Below, in pieces: positions 1-8,732 of a DNA stretch of 64,000 nucleotides; position 1 is the stretch's first letter, and every line of letters starts with the position of its first letter. Both the position numbers and the translations under genes were made by a program. Source of the DNA: Bacillus sp. EB600 (GTDB taxonomy: Bacteria; Bacillota; Bacilli; Bacillales; Cytobacillaceae); NCBI RefSeq assembly GCF_024494385.1, contig NZ_JAEVLT010000009.1, positions 124,001-188,000 on the forward strand, read 5' to 3'. The notes beneath the pieces are model-generated. The model did no database searches. It was not told the DNA's origin and saw nothing but the letters and a program-made list of their open reading frames with translations.

Positions 1-37
1 CATGCACATAGCAAAAAACATGTAAGGAGTGAATCTG

Positions 38-742
38 TTGGCTCTTAAGCGAAAACATAAAGCAACAGCGATGGAACAGAGACGAAAGCTGATTACAGCA
101 ATTGACCCGAAATCATCTATTTCTGAACAGTACCGGACGATCCGGACCAATATTCAATTTTCATCGATTGACAAGGAGATTCGTTCAATTATGGTCACAT
201 CGTCAGGGCCAGGGGAAGGGAAAACAACGACTGTCTCAAATTTGGCAGTTGCATTTGCCCAGCAAGGAAAGAGAGTTCTGCTTGTGGATGCCGACATGCG
301 GAAACCGACAACTCATTACACGTTTAATACAACAAATACCTATGGTTTTACAAGTGTTTTAACGAAACAAATGTCGTTGGAAAAGGCTGTCAGAGAGACA
401 GAAATAGAAAACCTAACGATTTTAACAAGCGGACCGATACCGCCAAATCCAGCGGAGTTATTAGGATCGAAAGCTATGGATCAGTTCTTTATCGATATCT
501 ATACAGCGTATGACGTCGTTTTGTTTGACACCCCGCCGGTAATTGCCGTGACAGACGCGCAAATCCTTACGAATAAGTGCGATGGGACGATCCTTGTTGC
601 TTACAGCCATAAGACCGAAAAAGAGCCAATTGTTAAGGCAAAGGAATTGCTGGAATCTGCGCAAGGAAAGCTGCTCGGAGTTGTGTTAAATCACCAGGAA
701 ATAAATAGTTCCAGTTATTACTATTATTATGGAGCGAAGTGA
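38..742 (+). CDS. ywqD: Bacterial tyrosine kinase (CapB/CpsD/YwqD type) for capsule/EPS
   Basis: Cytoplasmic BY-kinase that normally pairs with a Wzz/CapA membrane adaptor and controls polysaccharide chain length and export. Visible: Walker A (GPGEGKTTT, residues about 57-65), Walker A' (LLVDADMRKP, about 81-90), Walker B (VVLFDTPP, about 160-167) and a C-terminal tyrosine cluster (SYYYYYGAK) that is the usual autophosphorylation site. A GTG at 29 overlaps the AAGGAG at 24-29, whereas the TTG at 38 is 8 nt downstream and gives the family-typical MALK start, so TTG 38 is preferred (234 aa). The adaptor gene probably lies left of the window: a frame ending at TAA 23-25 could be its tail. Confidence 0.93.
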   Translation: MALKRKHKATAMEQRRKLITAIDPKSSISEQYRTIRTNIQFSSIDKEIRSIMVTSSGPGEGKTTTVSNLAVAFAQQGKRVLLVDADMRKPTTHYTFNTTNTYGFTSVLTKQMSLEKAVRETEIENLTILTSGPIPPNPAELLGSKAMDQFFIDIYTAYDVVLFDTPPVIAVTDAQILTNKCDGTILVAYSHKTEKEPIVKAKELLESAQGKLLGVVLNHQEINSSSYYYYYGAK

Positions 743-843
743 GACGAAATTCGACATGTTTCGCTATTTACCAGATTCATAGGTAGTGATAACCTTAAAA
801 AAGAGCTTTTAAATTTACGATTTTTGGAAAGGGTATGGGTACA

Positions 844-1608
844 ATGATCGATATACATTGTCATATATTGCCTGGGATTGACGACGGTGCACAAAATCTG
901 TCTGATAGTCTTGAAATGGCAAAGCAGGCCGTTTCTGATGGCATCCATACCATTGTTGCAACTCCCCATTATATTAATAATGTCTATGAAAATAATAAAC
1001 AAACAATCATTTCAAAGACAGCTGAATTAAATGATGCATTAAAGACAGCGGGAATTGATTTGCAGATTGTGCCCGGCCAAGAGCCGCGCATTGATGGTGA
1101 TTTACTTGCAAATATCGATAAGGGTGAAGTGATCACCCTTGCGGGATCACCACATCTGTTTATCGAATTCCCGTCTGCACATGTGCCTCGTTATACGGAG
1201 AAACTATTCTATGATTTGCAGCAAAATGGTCTCACCCCAGTCATTGTTCATCCGGAGCGCAATTCGGAAATCATTGAACACCCGGAGATGTTGTATCAGT
1301 TTGTAAACAATGGTGCTTTGACCCAGGTAACGGCAGGCTGCCTTTGTGGTGATTTTGGTAAAAAGATAAAAGCTTTCTCACTGCAATTAATCGAATATAA
1401 TCTTACGCATTTCGTCGCATGTGATGCTCACAATACGACAAGAAGACGGTTTAGACTGCAGGAAGCATACAAAATTGTTGCTGATAAATTTGGTACTGAC
1501 TATGAATATATGTTTAAAGAAAATGCTGAACTTTTAGCAGCAGGCAAAAGTGTATATAAGGAAATTCCGGAAAGAATTAAAAGGAAAAAGCTATTTAAAC
1601 TGTTCTAA
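844..1608 (+). CDS. ywqE: PHP-family tyrosine-protein phosphatase (CpsB/YwqE type)
   Basis: Manganese-dependent phosphatase that reverses BY-kinase phosphorylation; it directly follows the kinase. The N-terminus MIDIHCHILPGIDDGA carries the HxH metal motif of PHP phosphatases, with later metal-ligand candidates in TPHYI, EPRI, VIVHPERN and CDAHNTTRR. Length (254 aa) fits the family. An upstream in-frame ATG at 835 is too close to GGAAAGGG (826-833); ATG 844 is well spaced and gives the usual MIDIHCH start. The Lys-rich C-terminus (RIKRKKLFKLF) is typical. Confidence 0.93.
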   Translation: MIDIHCHILPGIDDGAQNLSDSLEMAKQAVSDGIHTIVATPHYINNVYENNKQTIISKTAELNDALKTAGIDLQIVPGQEPRIDGDLLANIDKGEVITLAGSPHLFIEFPSAHVPRYTEKLFYDLQQNGLTPVIVHPERNSEIIEHPEMLYQFVNNGALTQVTAGCLCGDFGKKIKAFSLQLIEYNLTHFVACDAHNTTRRRFRLQEAYKIVADKFGTDYEYMFKENAELLAAGKSVYKEIPERIKRKKLFKLF

Positions 1609-1636
1609 CCTACTAAACCGAGAGGAATTAAAGATT

Positions 1637-1797
1637 TTTGGTCGTACGAAACAACGAGTCATCAAGATTGATCGGCGTTGCCATCCTGTCCGTTATCCAT
1701 GGGGGTACTCGGTCATGCTGTGGGAGAGGAGATTTTACTCCTTAGACGCTAGTCGTCAAAAGCATGATGTGAGGTTGGGTTAGATGCCCAGATAAAT
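1637..1797 (+). ncRNA. Candidate EAR/epsC-type antitermination leader RNA
   Basis: This is a GC-richer, non-coding block between the phosphatase gene and the epsC-like gene. Several short helices can be drawn: ATCAA 1661-1665 with TTGAT 1668-1672; GGC 1674-1676 with GCC 1680-1682; TCATGCT 1713-1719 with AGCATGA 1761-1767, enclosing GGAG/CTCC (1728-1741) and GACG/CGTC (1745-1757); and TGGG 1776-1779 with CCCA 1787-1790. In B. subtilis the EAR element lies between epsB and epsC and allows polymerase to read through downstream terminators. Position and nested folding match that role. The identity is inferred from context and not from a covariance match. Confidence 0.5.
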
Positions 1798-1810
1798 ACT
1801 AAAATAATAG

Positions 1811-1868
1811 ATACTTAATGAAAGAATAAGTGTGAAAGCACTTGCATTTTCATTAGGTATTTATTTTT
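1811..1868 (+). terminator. Long AU-rich intrinsic terminator-like hairpin inside the EPS leader
   Basis: ATACTTAATGAAA (1811-1823) pairs over 13 bp with TTTCATTAGGTAT (1848-1860), with an inner AAGTG/CACTT helix, followed by TTATTTTTAATT. It lies inside the operon, after the candidate EAR and before the epsC-like gene, so it would need read-through. Confidence 0.6.
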
Positions 1869-1880
1869 AATTGTTGAAAA

Positions 1881-1989
1881 GGGGCGGAGCTCCGCAAATG
1901 GGTATCAGGCTATCCAATGATCGTGGAAAATATATATTTTATAACTCGAAAAGTGGTGTAACTTAGCTCTGCTCACACCGCCTTTTTTA
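1881..1989 (+). promoter_or_regulatory. Structured RNA-like unit 1 (tandem copy), terminator-like 3' end
   Basis: The unit begins with GGGGCGGAGCTCCGCAAA and ends with a GGTGT (1955-1959)/ACACC (1975-1979) hairpin followed by GCC and TTTTTT. The opening GGCGG (1883-1887) can alternatively pair with the closing CCGCC (1978-1982), enclosing about 90 nt. The same start and end recur in the next unit, while the middle differs. It is probably a terminator or a switchable leader element. Confidence 0.5.
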
Positions 1990-1992
1990 TTT

Positions 1993-2095
1993 GGGCGGAG
2001 CTACGCAAAAGCGAAACACAATTACTAAATTAATACCAAGTAAATAATTTTTAGTTCAAGTTAGGTGTTGACTTGCTCCACTCACACCGCCTTTA
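1993..2095 (+). promoter_or_regulatory. Structured RNA-like unit 2 (tandem copy) upstream of epsC-like gene
   Basis: Second copy of the unit at 1881-1989: it starts GGGCGGAGCTACGCAAA and ends with the GGTGT (2064-2068)/ACACC (2084-2088) hairpin plus GCCTTTATT. Only the ends are conserved between copies, which suggests that the ends (the long GGCGG/CCGCC pairing and the hairpin) are the functional parts. Confidence 0.5.
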
Positions 2096-2149
2096 TTGAC
2101 AAGGATGGTTCTGTGAATATAGAAAAATATAAAAAAGGGGGAATGTTCG

Positions 2150-3976
2150 TTGACATATGGGAAAAGGCTGACCACACTTGCTTTACTCGATTCAGTCATT
2201 GTTTTGTTAGGGATCTACATAAGTTATTGGACGCTAAATCCAAGCTTGCACATTTTTCAAGTCCCTATGCTATTAATTACTTCAATTACACTGTTAATCA
2301 GCTATCATATTTTTGCTTCGATTTATAAACTCTATCATCGGGCATGGCAATATGCGAGTGTAGGGGAATTGGTTGCAATTGTAAAGGCAGTGGCGTTCTC
2401 AACGATCATCACGGGATTAATGCAGAAAATGGTGTTTGATAATATTTACGTGAGGGCATTGCTGATCACGTGGATGATTCACGTCCTTCTGATTGGTGGC
2501 TCAAGGTTCTCATGGCGGATGTTTCGTGATAACTACATGGGTAAGCAGGAAAATATCAAAAAGACATTAATCATTGGTGCCGGTTCAGGTGGGACAATGG
2601 TAGCCCGGCAATTGCTCCATAATCATGAGATTGACTTAAGGCCGGTTGCGTTTATCGATGATGACCCGAAAAAGTATAAGTTAGGCATTTTAGGGATACC
2701 AGTTGTTGGAGACTCAAGCTTTATTGCACAGGCTGTTGAAGAGTATCAGATCGATAATATTGTGATTGCGATTCCGTCATTAGGTCAAAAGGAACTAAAC
2801 CGGATTTTTGAAGAGTGCGCGAAAACAAAAGCAAAGACACAAATCATTCCGAAGCTAGAGGATTTGATGACAGGAAAATTGTCTGTTAATGCTTTCCGCG
2901 ATGTTCAGGTTGAGGATTTATTAGGAAGAGAACCGGTAGAATTAGATATTACGAGTATTTCAAAGTATGTAGCGGGAAAAACGGTACTTGTAACCGGTGC
3001 CGGCGGCTCGATTGGCTCAGAAATATGCCGGCAAATCTGTAATTTTTCTCCTAGTAAACTTGTTTTGGTTGGACATGGTGAGAATAGTATTTATCAAATA
3101 GATATGGAACTTAAGCGTAAATACCAAAACGAAATCGAGATTGTCCCGGTGATCGCTGATGTTCAGGACCGGGAACGGATCTTTGAAGTGATGGACAAGC
3201 ATCGTCCAGACGTTGTCTATCATGCTGCTGCCCATAAGCATGTACCCTTGATGGAGTACAACCCTAGAGAAGCGGTTAAGAATAATGTATTTGGGACAAA
3301 GAATGTCGCAGAGGCTGCGGATACCTTCGGTGTCCATACTTTTGTGATGATTTCGACTGATAAAGCTGTTAATCCAACGAATGTTATGGGTTCAACAAAA
3401 CGGATTGCTGAGATGATTATTCAAGGGTTAGCACAGAATAGCAAAACAAAGTTTGTTGCTGTCAGATTTGGTAATGTACTTGGAAGTCGTGGAAGTGTGA
3501 TTCCGTTGTTTAAGAAACAAATTAAGGCTGGTGGACCGATTACGGTTACCCATCCGGATATTACGCGGTATTTTATGACGATTCCGGAAGCATCGCGTTT
3601 GGTCATTCAGGCTGGGTCGTTGGCTAAAGGCGGAGAGATTTTTGTTCTGGATATGGGTGAACCTGTTAAGATTGTGGACTTGGCGAAGAACTTGATTAAG
3701 TTATCTGGTTATACAATAGAAGAGATTGGGATTAAATTCTCAGGCCTTCGGCCTGGGGAGAAGATGTTTGAGGAACTGTTGAATGAGAAAGAGATCTATC
3801 CGGAACCGGTTTATCCTAAGATATTTATTGGGAAGGCTGTGTTGGATCAAGAGGATGAGATTGAGTTTTTATTGAACCGATTTGAAAGCTTAAACGCTGA
3901 TGAGATAAAAGAGTTTGTTATTAATTTGGCTAATCGGAGGGAGAATCAGATTTATCAAGTAGCTGGGAATGAGTAG
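2150..3976 (+). CDS. epsC: EpsC/PglF-type UDP-GlcNAc 4,6-dehydratase (membrane)
   Basis: Predicted to make UDP-4-keto-6-deoxy-GlcNAc, the first step to bacillosamine-type sugars. The 608-aa protein has about four N-terminal membrane segments (roughly 8-28, 38-57, 78-93, 101-117), a first Rossmann domain (IIGAGSGGTM, near 141-150) and a C-terminal NAD-dependent dehydratase domain (VTGAGGSIGSE, near 283). It carries the family active-site block STDKAVNPTNVMGSTKR near 402, in which Met replaces the usual SDR Tyr, as in PglF/EpsC. TTG start 2150 follows a GGGGG ribosome site. It is the first enzyme gene after the structured leader. Confidence 0.9.
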   Translation: MTYGKRLTTLALLDSVIVLLGIYISYWTLNPSLHIFQVPMLLITSITLLISYHIFASIYKLYHRAWQYASVGELVAIVKAVAFSTIITGLMQKMVFDNIYVRALLITWMIHVLLIGGSRFSWRMFRDNYMGKQENIKKTLIIGAGSGGTMVARQLLHNHEIDLRPVAFIDDDPKKYKLGILGIPVVGDSSFIAQAVEEYQIDNIVIAIPSLGQKELNRIFEECAKTKAKTQIIPKLEDLMTGKLSVNAFRDVQVEDLLGREPVELDITSISKYVAGKTVLVTGAGGSIGSEICRQICNFSPSKLVLVGHGENSIYQIDMELKRKYQNEIEIVPVIADVQDRERIFEVMDKHRPDVVYHAAAHKHVPLMEYNPREAVKNNVFGTKNVAEAADTFGVHTFVMISTDKAVNPTNVMGSTKRIAEMIIQGLAQNSKTKFVAVRFGNVLGSRGSVIPLFKKQIKAGGPITVTHPDITRYFMTIPEASRLVIQAGSLAKGGEIFVLDMGEPVKIVDLAKNLIKLSGYTIEEIGIKFSGLRPGEKMFEELLNEKEIYPEPVYPKIFIGKAVLDQEDEIEFLLNRFESLNADEIKEFVINLANRRENQIYQVAGNE

Positions 3977-3988
3977 GAGGAAAGTGAC

Positions 3989-4870
3989 TTGAAGAAAGTT
4001 CGTAAAGCAATTATTCCGGCGGCTGGCTTGGGGACGAGATTTTTACCAGCAACAAAAGCTATGCCAAAGGAAATGTTGCCGATAGTTGACAAACCAACGA
4101 TTCAATACATTGTTGAAGAAGCCGTGGCTTCAGGAATTGAAGATATTATTATTGTGACAGGAAAAGGAAAACGGGCCATTGAAGATCACTTTGATTTTGC
4201 TCCTGAACTTGAACAAAATCTAATCGAAAAGGGAAAGTTGGATTTACTAGAAAGGGTTCAATATTCTTCTAGCCTCGCCAATATCCACTACATCCGCCAA
4301 AAGGAGCCAAAAGGATTGGGACATGCTGTCTGGTGTGCCCGAAACTTTATTGGTGATGAACCATTTGCGGTTCTTTTAGGGGATGATATTGTTCAAAGTG
4401 AGATTCCGTGTATCAAACAGTTGATTAATATATATGAAGAAACACGTTCATCAGTTATTGGGGTTCAGCCTGTTCCTAGTGAGGAAACACATCGTTATGG
4501 AATTATTGATCCAGCTTCACAAGAAGGACGACTCTACCAGGTTGCAAGTTTTGTAGAGAAACCTGAAACAAGAACTGCCCCATCAAATTTGGCTAGTTTA
4601 GGACGGTACATTTTAACTCCTGAAATCTTTGCATTTTTAGAGCAACAGGAGATAGGTGCCGGCGGTGAAATACAATTAACTGATGCTATTCAGAAGCTAA
4701 ATGGTATACAGAGAGTGTTTGCTTATGACTTTGAGGGCAAACGTTATGACGTTGGTGAAAAATTGGGCTTTATAAAAACTACAATTGACTTTGCATTAAA
4801 ACAAAAAGAATTAAAAAAAGACTTGTTAGAGTATCTCGCTTTAATTTTAGATAGTGAATTGGTGAAATAA
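3989..4870 (+). CDS. galU: UTP-glucose-1-phosphate uridylyltransferase
   Basis: Makes UDP-glucose from UTP and glucose-1-phosphate, feeding Ugd (19.1 kb) and so the uronic acids of this locus. The nucleotidyltransferase signature [20 protein letters not shown] is at residues 11-30, with LLGDDIV, a substrate loop near VEKP and the C-terminal [11 protein letters not shown]. Length 293 aa is typical of GalU/YngB. TTG start 3989 lies 8-10 nt after AGGAGG, 12 nt downstream of the previous stop. Confidence 0.93.
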   Translation: MKKVRKAIIPAAGLGTRFLPATKAMPKEMLPIVDKPTIQYIVEEAVASGIEDIIIVTGKGKRAIEDHFDFAPELEQNLIEKGKLDLLERVQYSSSLANIHYIRQKEPKGLGHAVWCARNFIGDEPFAVLLGDDIVQSEIPCIKQLINIYEETRSSVIGVQPVPSEETHRYGIIDPASQEGRLYQVASFVEKPETRTAPSNLASLGRYILTPEIFAFLEQQEIGAGGEIQLTDAIQKLNGIQRVFAYDFEGKRYDVGEKLGFIKTTIDFALKQKELKKDLLEYLALILDSELVK

Positions 4871-4898
4871 AATTTTAGATAATAAAGGTGGCTTCTAC

Positions 4899-6131
4899 TT
4901 GAGTACTTCATATTCTCTAGTTCCAAAAAAAAATATAACAAATATTCCATTTTCGCCTCCTGACATTACAGATGTTGAAATTAATGAGGTCGTTGATACA
5001 TTAAAGTCGGGATGGATTACTACGGGTCCAAAAACAAAATTATTCGAAACGAAAGTTGCTGAATTTACTAATACATCTAAGGCAGTATGTTTGAATTCTG
5101 GGACAGCTGGAATGGAACTAACACTAAGACTATTAGGAATCGGTAAAGGCGATGAAGTTATTACCTCTGCGTACACCTATACTGCTTCTGCAAGTGTTAT
5201 TGATCATGTTGGTGCAAAAATTGTCTTAATTGATACTGCGGAAAATTCCTTTCAAATAGATTATGACCAATTAGAGAAAGCTATAACCCCTAAAACGAAG
5301 GTTATTATTCCTGTTGATATCGCTGGTGTAATGTGTGATTATGATAGACTGTTCGAAATTGTTGAAAGAAAAAGAAGTCTGTTCAATCCTAATAATGAAC
5401 TGCAAGAAGCATTTGGCAGAATAATAGTTCTAGCGGATGCTGCACATTCCTTCGGTGCAACATATAAAGGTAAACAGAGTGGTGGGGTAGCAGACTTTAC
5501 TAGTTTTTCATTTCATGCAGTAAAAAACCTTACAACCGGTGAAGGTGGAGCAGTCACCTGGCGTAAGATTCCAGGTATAGATAATGAATATATTTACAAG
5601 CAATTTATGCTTTTATCCCTCCACGGACAATCGAAAGACGCACTTGCAAAGATGAAGCTTGGAGCTTGGGAATATGACATCGTTTCTACAGCCTATAAAT
5701 GTAATATGACTGATATTATGGCTTCAATAGGTTTAGCACAATTGAAAAGATACTCGTTAATTTTGGAACGAAGAAAACAAATTATAGAAATGTATGACAA
5801 AGCTTTAATAAACTGTGCTACAGAATCATTAAAGCACTTTGGTGAGAACTTTTCATCAAGTTGTCATTTATACTTATTAAGGTTAATTGGAAAAGATGAA
5901 ATGTACCGAAATAGCTTAATAGAAAAAATGGCTGAAAATGGTATTGCAACAAATGTACATTATAAGCCACTGCCAATGCATACAGCTTATAAGAATCTTG
6001 GATTCAAAATTAAAGATTTTCCAAATGCCTTTGCACAGTATCGTAACGAAGTTACTTTGCCACTCCATACATTACTAAAAAATGAAGAAGTACAGTATGT
6101 TACAGATGTATTAAAAAGTATACTAGAATAA
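4899..6131 (+). CDS. DegT/DnrJ/EryC1/StrS PLP-dependent sugar aminotransferase (PglE/EpsN type)
   Basis: Predicted to transfer an amino group to the 4-keto sugar made by the EpsC-like enzyme. The fold-type I PLP lysine is K209 in SFHAVKNLTTGEGG; NSGTAGMEL and DAAHSFGA are the other cofactor-binding segments. Length 410 aa. Translation starts at TTG 4899 after AAAGGTGG. The order dehydratase, aminotransferase, PglC-like and PglD-like matches the bacillosamine pathway; family assignment is firm, exact substrate inferred. Confidence 0.9.
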   Translation: MSTSYSLVPKKNITNIPFSPPDITDVEINEVVDTLKSGWITTGPKTKLFETKVAEFTNTSKAVCLNSGTAGMELTLRLLGIGKGDEVITSAYTYTASASVIDHVGAKIVLIDTAENSFQIDYDQLEKAITPKTKVIIPVDIAGVMCDYDRLFEIVERKRSLFNPNNELQEAFGRIIVLADAAHSFGATYKGKQSGGVADFTSFSFHAVKNLTTGEGGAVTWRKIPGIDNEYIYKQFMLLSLHGQSKDALAKMKLGAWEYDIVSTAYKCNMTDIMASIGLAQLKRYSLILERRKQIIEMYDKALINCATESLKHFGENFSSSCHLYLLRLIGKDEMYRNSLIEKMAENGIATNVHYKPLPMHTAYKNLGFKIKDFPNAFAQYRNEVTLPLHTLLKNEEVQYVTDVLKSILE

Positions 6132-6149
6132 TTTCTAGGAGGAAGTTCA

Positions 6150-6773
6150 TTGTATAAGAATTATTTGAAAAGAACTTTTGATTTAATCTTTGCTTTAATA
6201 TTAATGCCATTGGTTCTTATTATCGTTACGGTGTGTGGTGTTCTAATTAAGTTGGAGGATGGAGGTTCTGTTTTTTACTTAGGCAAAAGATTGGGGAAAG
6301 ACGGAAAAGTATTTAAAATGTACAAACTTCGTACGATGAAAGTTAATGCACCAGACATAAGAAATAATGATGGTTCAACTTATAATTCTTCGGAAGATCC
6401 AAGGTTAACAGTTATAGGAAAATTTATAAGAAAGACAAGTATTGATGAGATTCCACAGGTTTTGAATGTAATAAAAGGTGACATGGCTATAGTTGGTCCT
6501 AGACCAGATTTACCGGAGGTAATAAATAAATATAGCATTGAGCAGAAAAAAAAAATTACAGTACGGCCTGGAATTACCGGATACAGTCAAGCATATTTTA
6601 GAAATTCGATAGAGATGAATACTAAGTTTAAAAATGATGTTTATTATATTGAAAATATTTCATTAATGCTTGATATTAAGATAATTTTCAAAACATTAAC
6701 CAGTATATTAGGGAGAAAAAACATTTATAATAGTGATTTAAATGATGGAAACATAAAAAAAGTAAAGAAATAA
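6150..6773 (+). CDS. Initiating sugar-phosphate transferase (EpsL/PglC-type bacterial sugar transferase)
   Basis: Monotopic phosphoglycosyl transferase that loads the first sugar phosphate onto undecaprenyl phosphate. It has an N-terminal hydrophobic helix (LIFALILMPLVLIIVTVCGV, about 13-32), then GKRLGKDGKVFKMYKLRTM, the catalytic-loop DEIPQVLNVIKGDMAIVGPRP, and VRPGITGYSQ. At 207 aa it is a minimal PglC-like enzyme. TTG start 6150 with GGAGG just upstream. Confidence 0.92.
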   Translation: MYKNYLKRTFDLIFALILMPLVLIIVTVCGVLIKLEDGGSVFYLGKRLGKDGKVFKMYKLRTMKVNAPDIRNNDGSTYNSSEDPRLTVIGKFIRKTSIDEIPQVLNVIKGDMAIVGPRPDLPEVINKYSIEQKKKITVRPGITGYSQAYFRNSIEMNTKFKNDVYYIENISLMLDIKIIFKTLTSILGRKNIYNSDLNDGNIKKVKK

Positions 6774-6859
6774 AAAGATGGTAGTCTACTTGAAAAGGCA
6801 AATATAAAATATTCTCAAAAGCTATTATTTTATTAATTTTAATCGGATGTGATTATTTA

Positions 6860-7516
6860 ATGAAAAAATTGATTATTTTTGGTAATTCAAACTTTTCTAA
6901 GCTTATAAAATGGTATATCGATCACGATGATGATAGAGAAGTAGTGGCCTTTTGCGCTGATCAAGAATATATAATAGAAAATGTTTTTGAAGGACTTCCT
7001 GTTATAGCTTTTGAAGAAATTGAAAAAATGTATCCACCTGAGCAATATGAAATATTGATAGGAATTGGTTATAACAAAATGAATGATTTACGAAAAAAAA
7101 TTTATTATTCTTGTAAACAAAAAGGATACACAATAGCTTCTTATATTCATTCATCTTCTCTAATCCAAACAGAAAATATTGGAGAAGGGAATATAATTCT
7201 TGAGCAAACATTAATTGAGCCTTTTGTAAAAATAGGGAATTGTAACTTAATATGGTATAAAGTTTCAATAGCACATGATGATATAATCGGCAACTTTAAC
7301 ACTATAGCTGGTATGGCCTCACTATGTGGTCATGTCATTATAAAAAATAATTGTTTTGTTGGAAATGCAAGTGTTATTCGAGAAAGTGTAATAATTAATG
7401 ACTATTCTTTGATAGGTGCCTCAGCTTTTGTTGGCAGAGATGTTGAACCATTTTCTGTGGTGGTTCCTCAAAAGAGTGTTGTACTTGAAGGGAAAAAAAG
7501 CACGGATTTTATGTAG
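6860..7516 (+). CDS. PglD/EpsM-type sugar N-acetyltransferase
   Basis: Predicted to acetylate the UDP-4-amino sugar, completing UDP-N,N'-diacetylbacillosamine or a related sugar. The N-terminal Rossmann-like PglD domain (KKLIIFGNSNFSKLIKWYI) binds the nucleotide sugar. The C-terminal left-handed beta helix of hexapeptide repeats includes IAHDDIIGNFNTIAGMASL, with the expected catalytic His. The length of 218 aa fits PglD. The ribosome site is weak; about 85 bp separate it from the transferase. Confidence 0.85.
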   Translation: MKKLIIFGNSNFSKLIKWYIDHDDDREVVAFCADQEYIIENVFEGLPVIAFEEIEKMYPPEQYEILIGIGYNKMNDLRKKIYYSCKQKGYTIASYIHSSSLIQTENIGEGNIILEQTLIEPFVKIGNCNLIWYKVSIAHDDIIGNFNTIAGMASLCGHVIIKNNCFVGNASVIRESVIINDYSLIGASAFVGRDVEPFSVVVPQKSVVLEGKKSTDFM

Positions 7517-7528
7517 GAAGTGGTTATT

Positions 7529-8728
7529 ATGAAAAAGATCATGATTTTAGGTGCTAGTATATTACAACTACCCGCCATTTTAAAGGCAAAAGAGATGGGA
7601 CTCAGAGTAATAGCTGTGGATATGGACAAAAATTCAATAGGATTTAAGGAAGCTCATGTTTGTCTAGAAATTAGTACTATAGATATACCAAAGGTTGTTG
7701 AGGCTGCAAAGGAATTTCAAGTTGATGGTGTAATAACATTGGCTAGTGACATGCCAATGCGGACTGTTGCAGCTGTTGCAAAAGAAATGGGTATTGCTGG
7801 AATCAGTGAAGATACTGCTATAAAGGCAACAAATAAAGCCTTTATGAGGGAAGCATTGAAAGCACATGAAGTTCCGATACCTTTATTTTTCAGAGTTACT
7901 TCAAAGGATGATTATGCCAAGTATGTTAAAAAATTCAAAAGTAGATGTATTGTAAAACCTGCTGATAATTCCGGTAGTAGAGGTGTGTTCTTAATTGAAG
8001 ATCTTGAAAATAAAAGGCTGGTTGAACACGCATTTGAATATAGTAAGAAGTTTTCCAGAAGTGGGGAAATAATCATTGAAGAATATATGAGCGGTGAAGA
8101 GGTTAGTGTAGAGGCACTTAGTGTTGACGGTGAAGTACATGTAATTGCAATTACCGATAAGTTAACTACAGGAGTTCCTCACTTTGTTGAAATGGGGCAT
8201 TCTCAGCCAACACACTTCAGTGATGAAATTAAGGAAAGAATTGAGCAAGTGGCAACTATGGCTATAAAAGCAATTGGAATTGAAAATGGACCATCTCATA
8301 CTGAAATTATGGTTACAGAGGAAGGTCCAAAAATTGTAGAAATTGGAGCTAGGCTTGGTGGAGATAACATCACAACCCATCTGACACCATTATCTACAGG
8401 AGTAAATATGGTTGAGAGCTGTATTAAAATTGCACTTGGAGAGAAACCATACTTAGTTCCTAAATTCAGTAAAAGTTCCGCGATCCGTTATTTTAGACCT
8501 AAAACTGGTGTGTTAAAGTCTATTGATGGAGTAGAAGTATCAAAAAGTGTGGAAGGCGTCCAACAGGTTAGCTTTGTGAAAAAAATAGGTGATAAAGTTG
8601 AAGCAATTAACAGTAGCTCTGATAGAATTGGATTTGTAATAGCACAGAGCGATACTGCTCAGGGTGCTATTGAAATTTGTGAAAAGGCAATGAATTTGAT
8701 AGATATTGTATTTATTGAAGGAGACTGA
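7529..8728 (+). CDS. ATP-grasp ligase
   Basis: ATP-grasp enzymes join a carboxylate to an amine or thiol through an acyl phosphate. Visible: an N-terminal pre-ATP-grasp Rossmann segment (MKKIMILGASILQLP), a CIVKPADNSGSRGV nucleotide-binding strand, the IIEEYMSGEEVSVEAL hinge, and metal-binding EIMVTEEGPKIVEIGARLGG. An upstream GTG at 7520 overlaps TAGGAAG; ATG 7529, 8 nt after it, is the better start (399 aa). Placed in the EPS operon it may attach an amino acid or other acid to a sugar, or make a small precursor; the substrate cannot be read from sequence. Confidence 0.82.
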   Translation: MKKIMILGASILQLPAILKAKEMGLRVIAVDMDKNSIGFKEAHVCLEISTIDIPKVVEAAKEFQVDGVITLASDMPMRTVAAVAKEMGIAGISEDTAIKATNKAFMREALKAHEVPIPLFFRVTSKDDYAKYVKKFKSRCIVKPADNSGSRGVFLIEDLENKRLVEHAFEYSKKFSRSGEIIIEEYMSGEEVSVEALSVDGEVHVIAITDKLTTGVPHFVEMGHSQPTHFSDEIKERIEQVATMAIKAIGIENGPSHTEIMVTEEGPKIVEIGARLGGDNITTHLTPLSTGVNMVESCIKIALGEKPYLVPKFSKSSAIRYFRPKTGVLKSIDGVEVSKSVEGVQQVSFVKKIGDKVEAINSSSDRIGFVIAQSDTAQGAIEICEKAMNLIDIVFIEGD

Positions 8729-8732
8729 TTCG

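Noticed and set aside
1550-1783. 77-codon frame over the EPS leader
   Set aside because: Overlaps the end of the phosphatase gene and the structured leader; no start signal and no protein-like composition.
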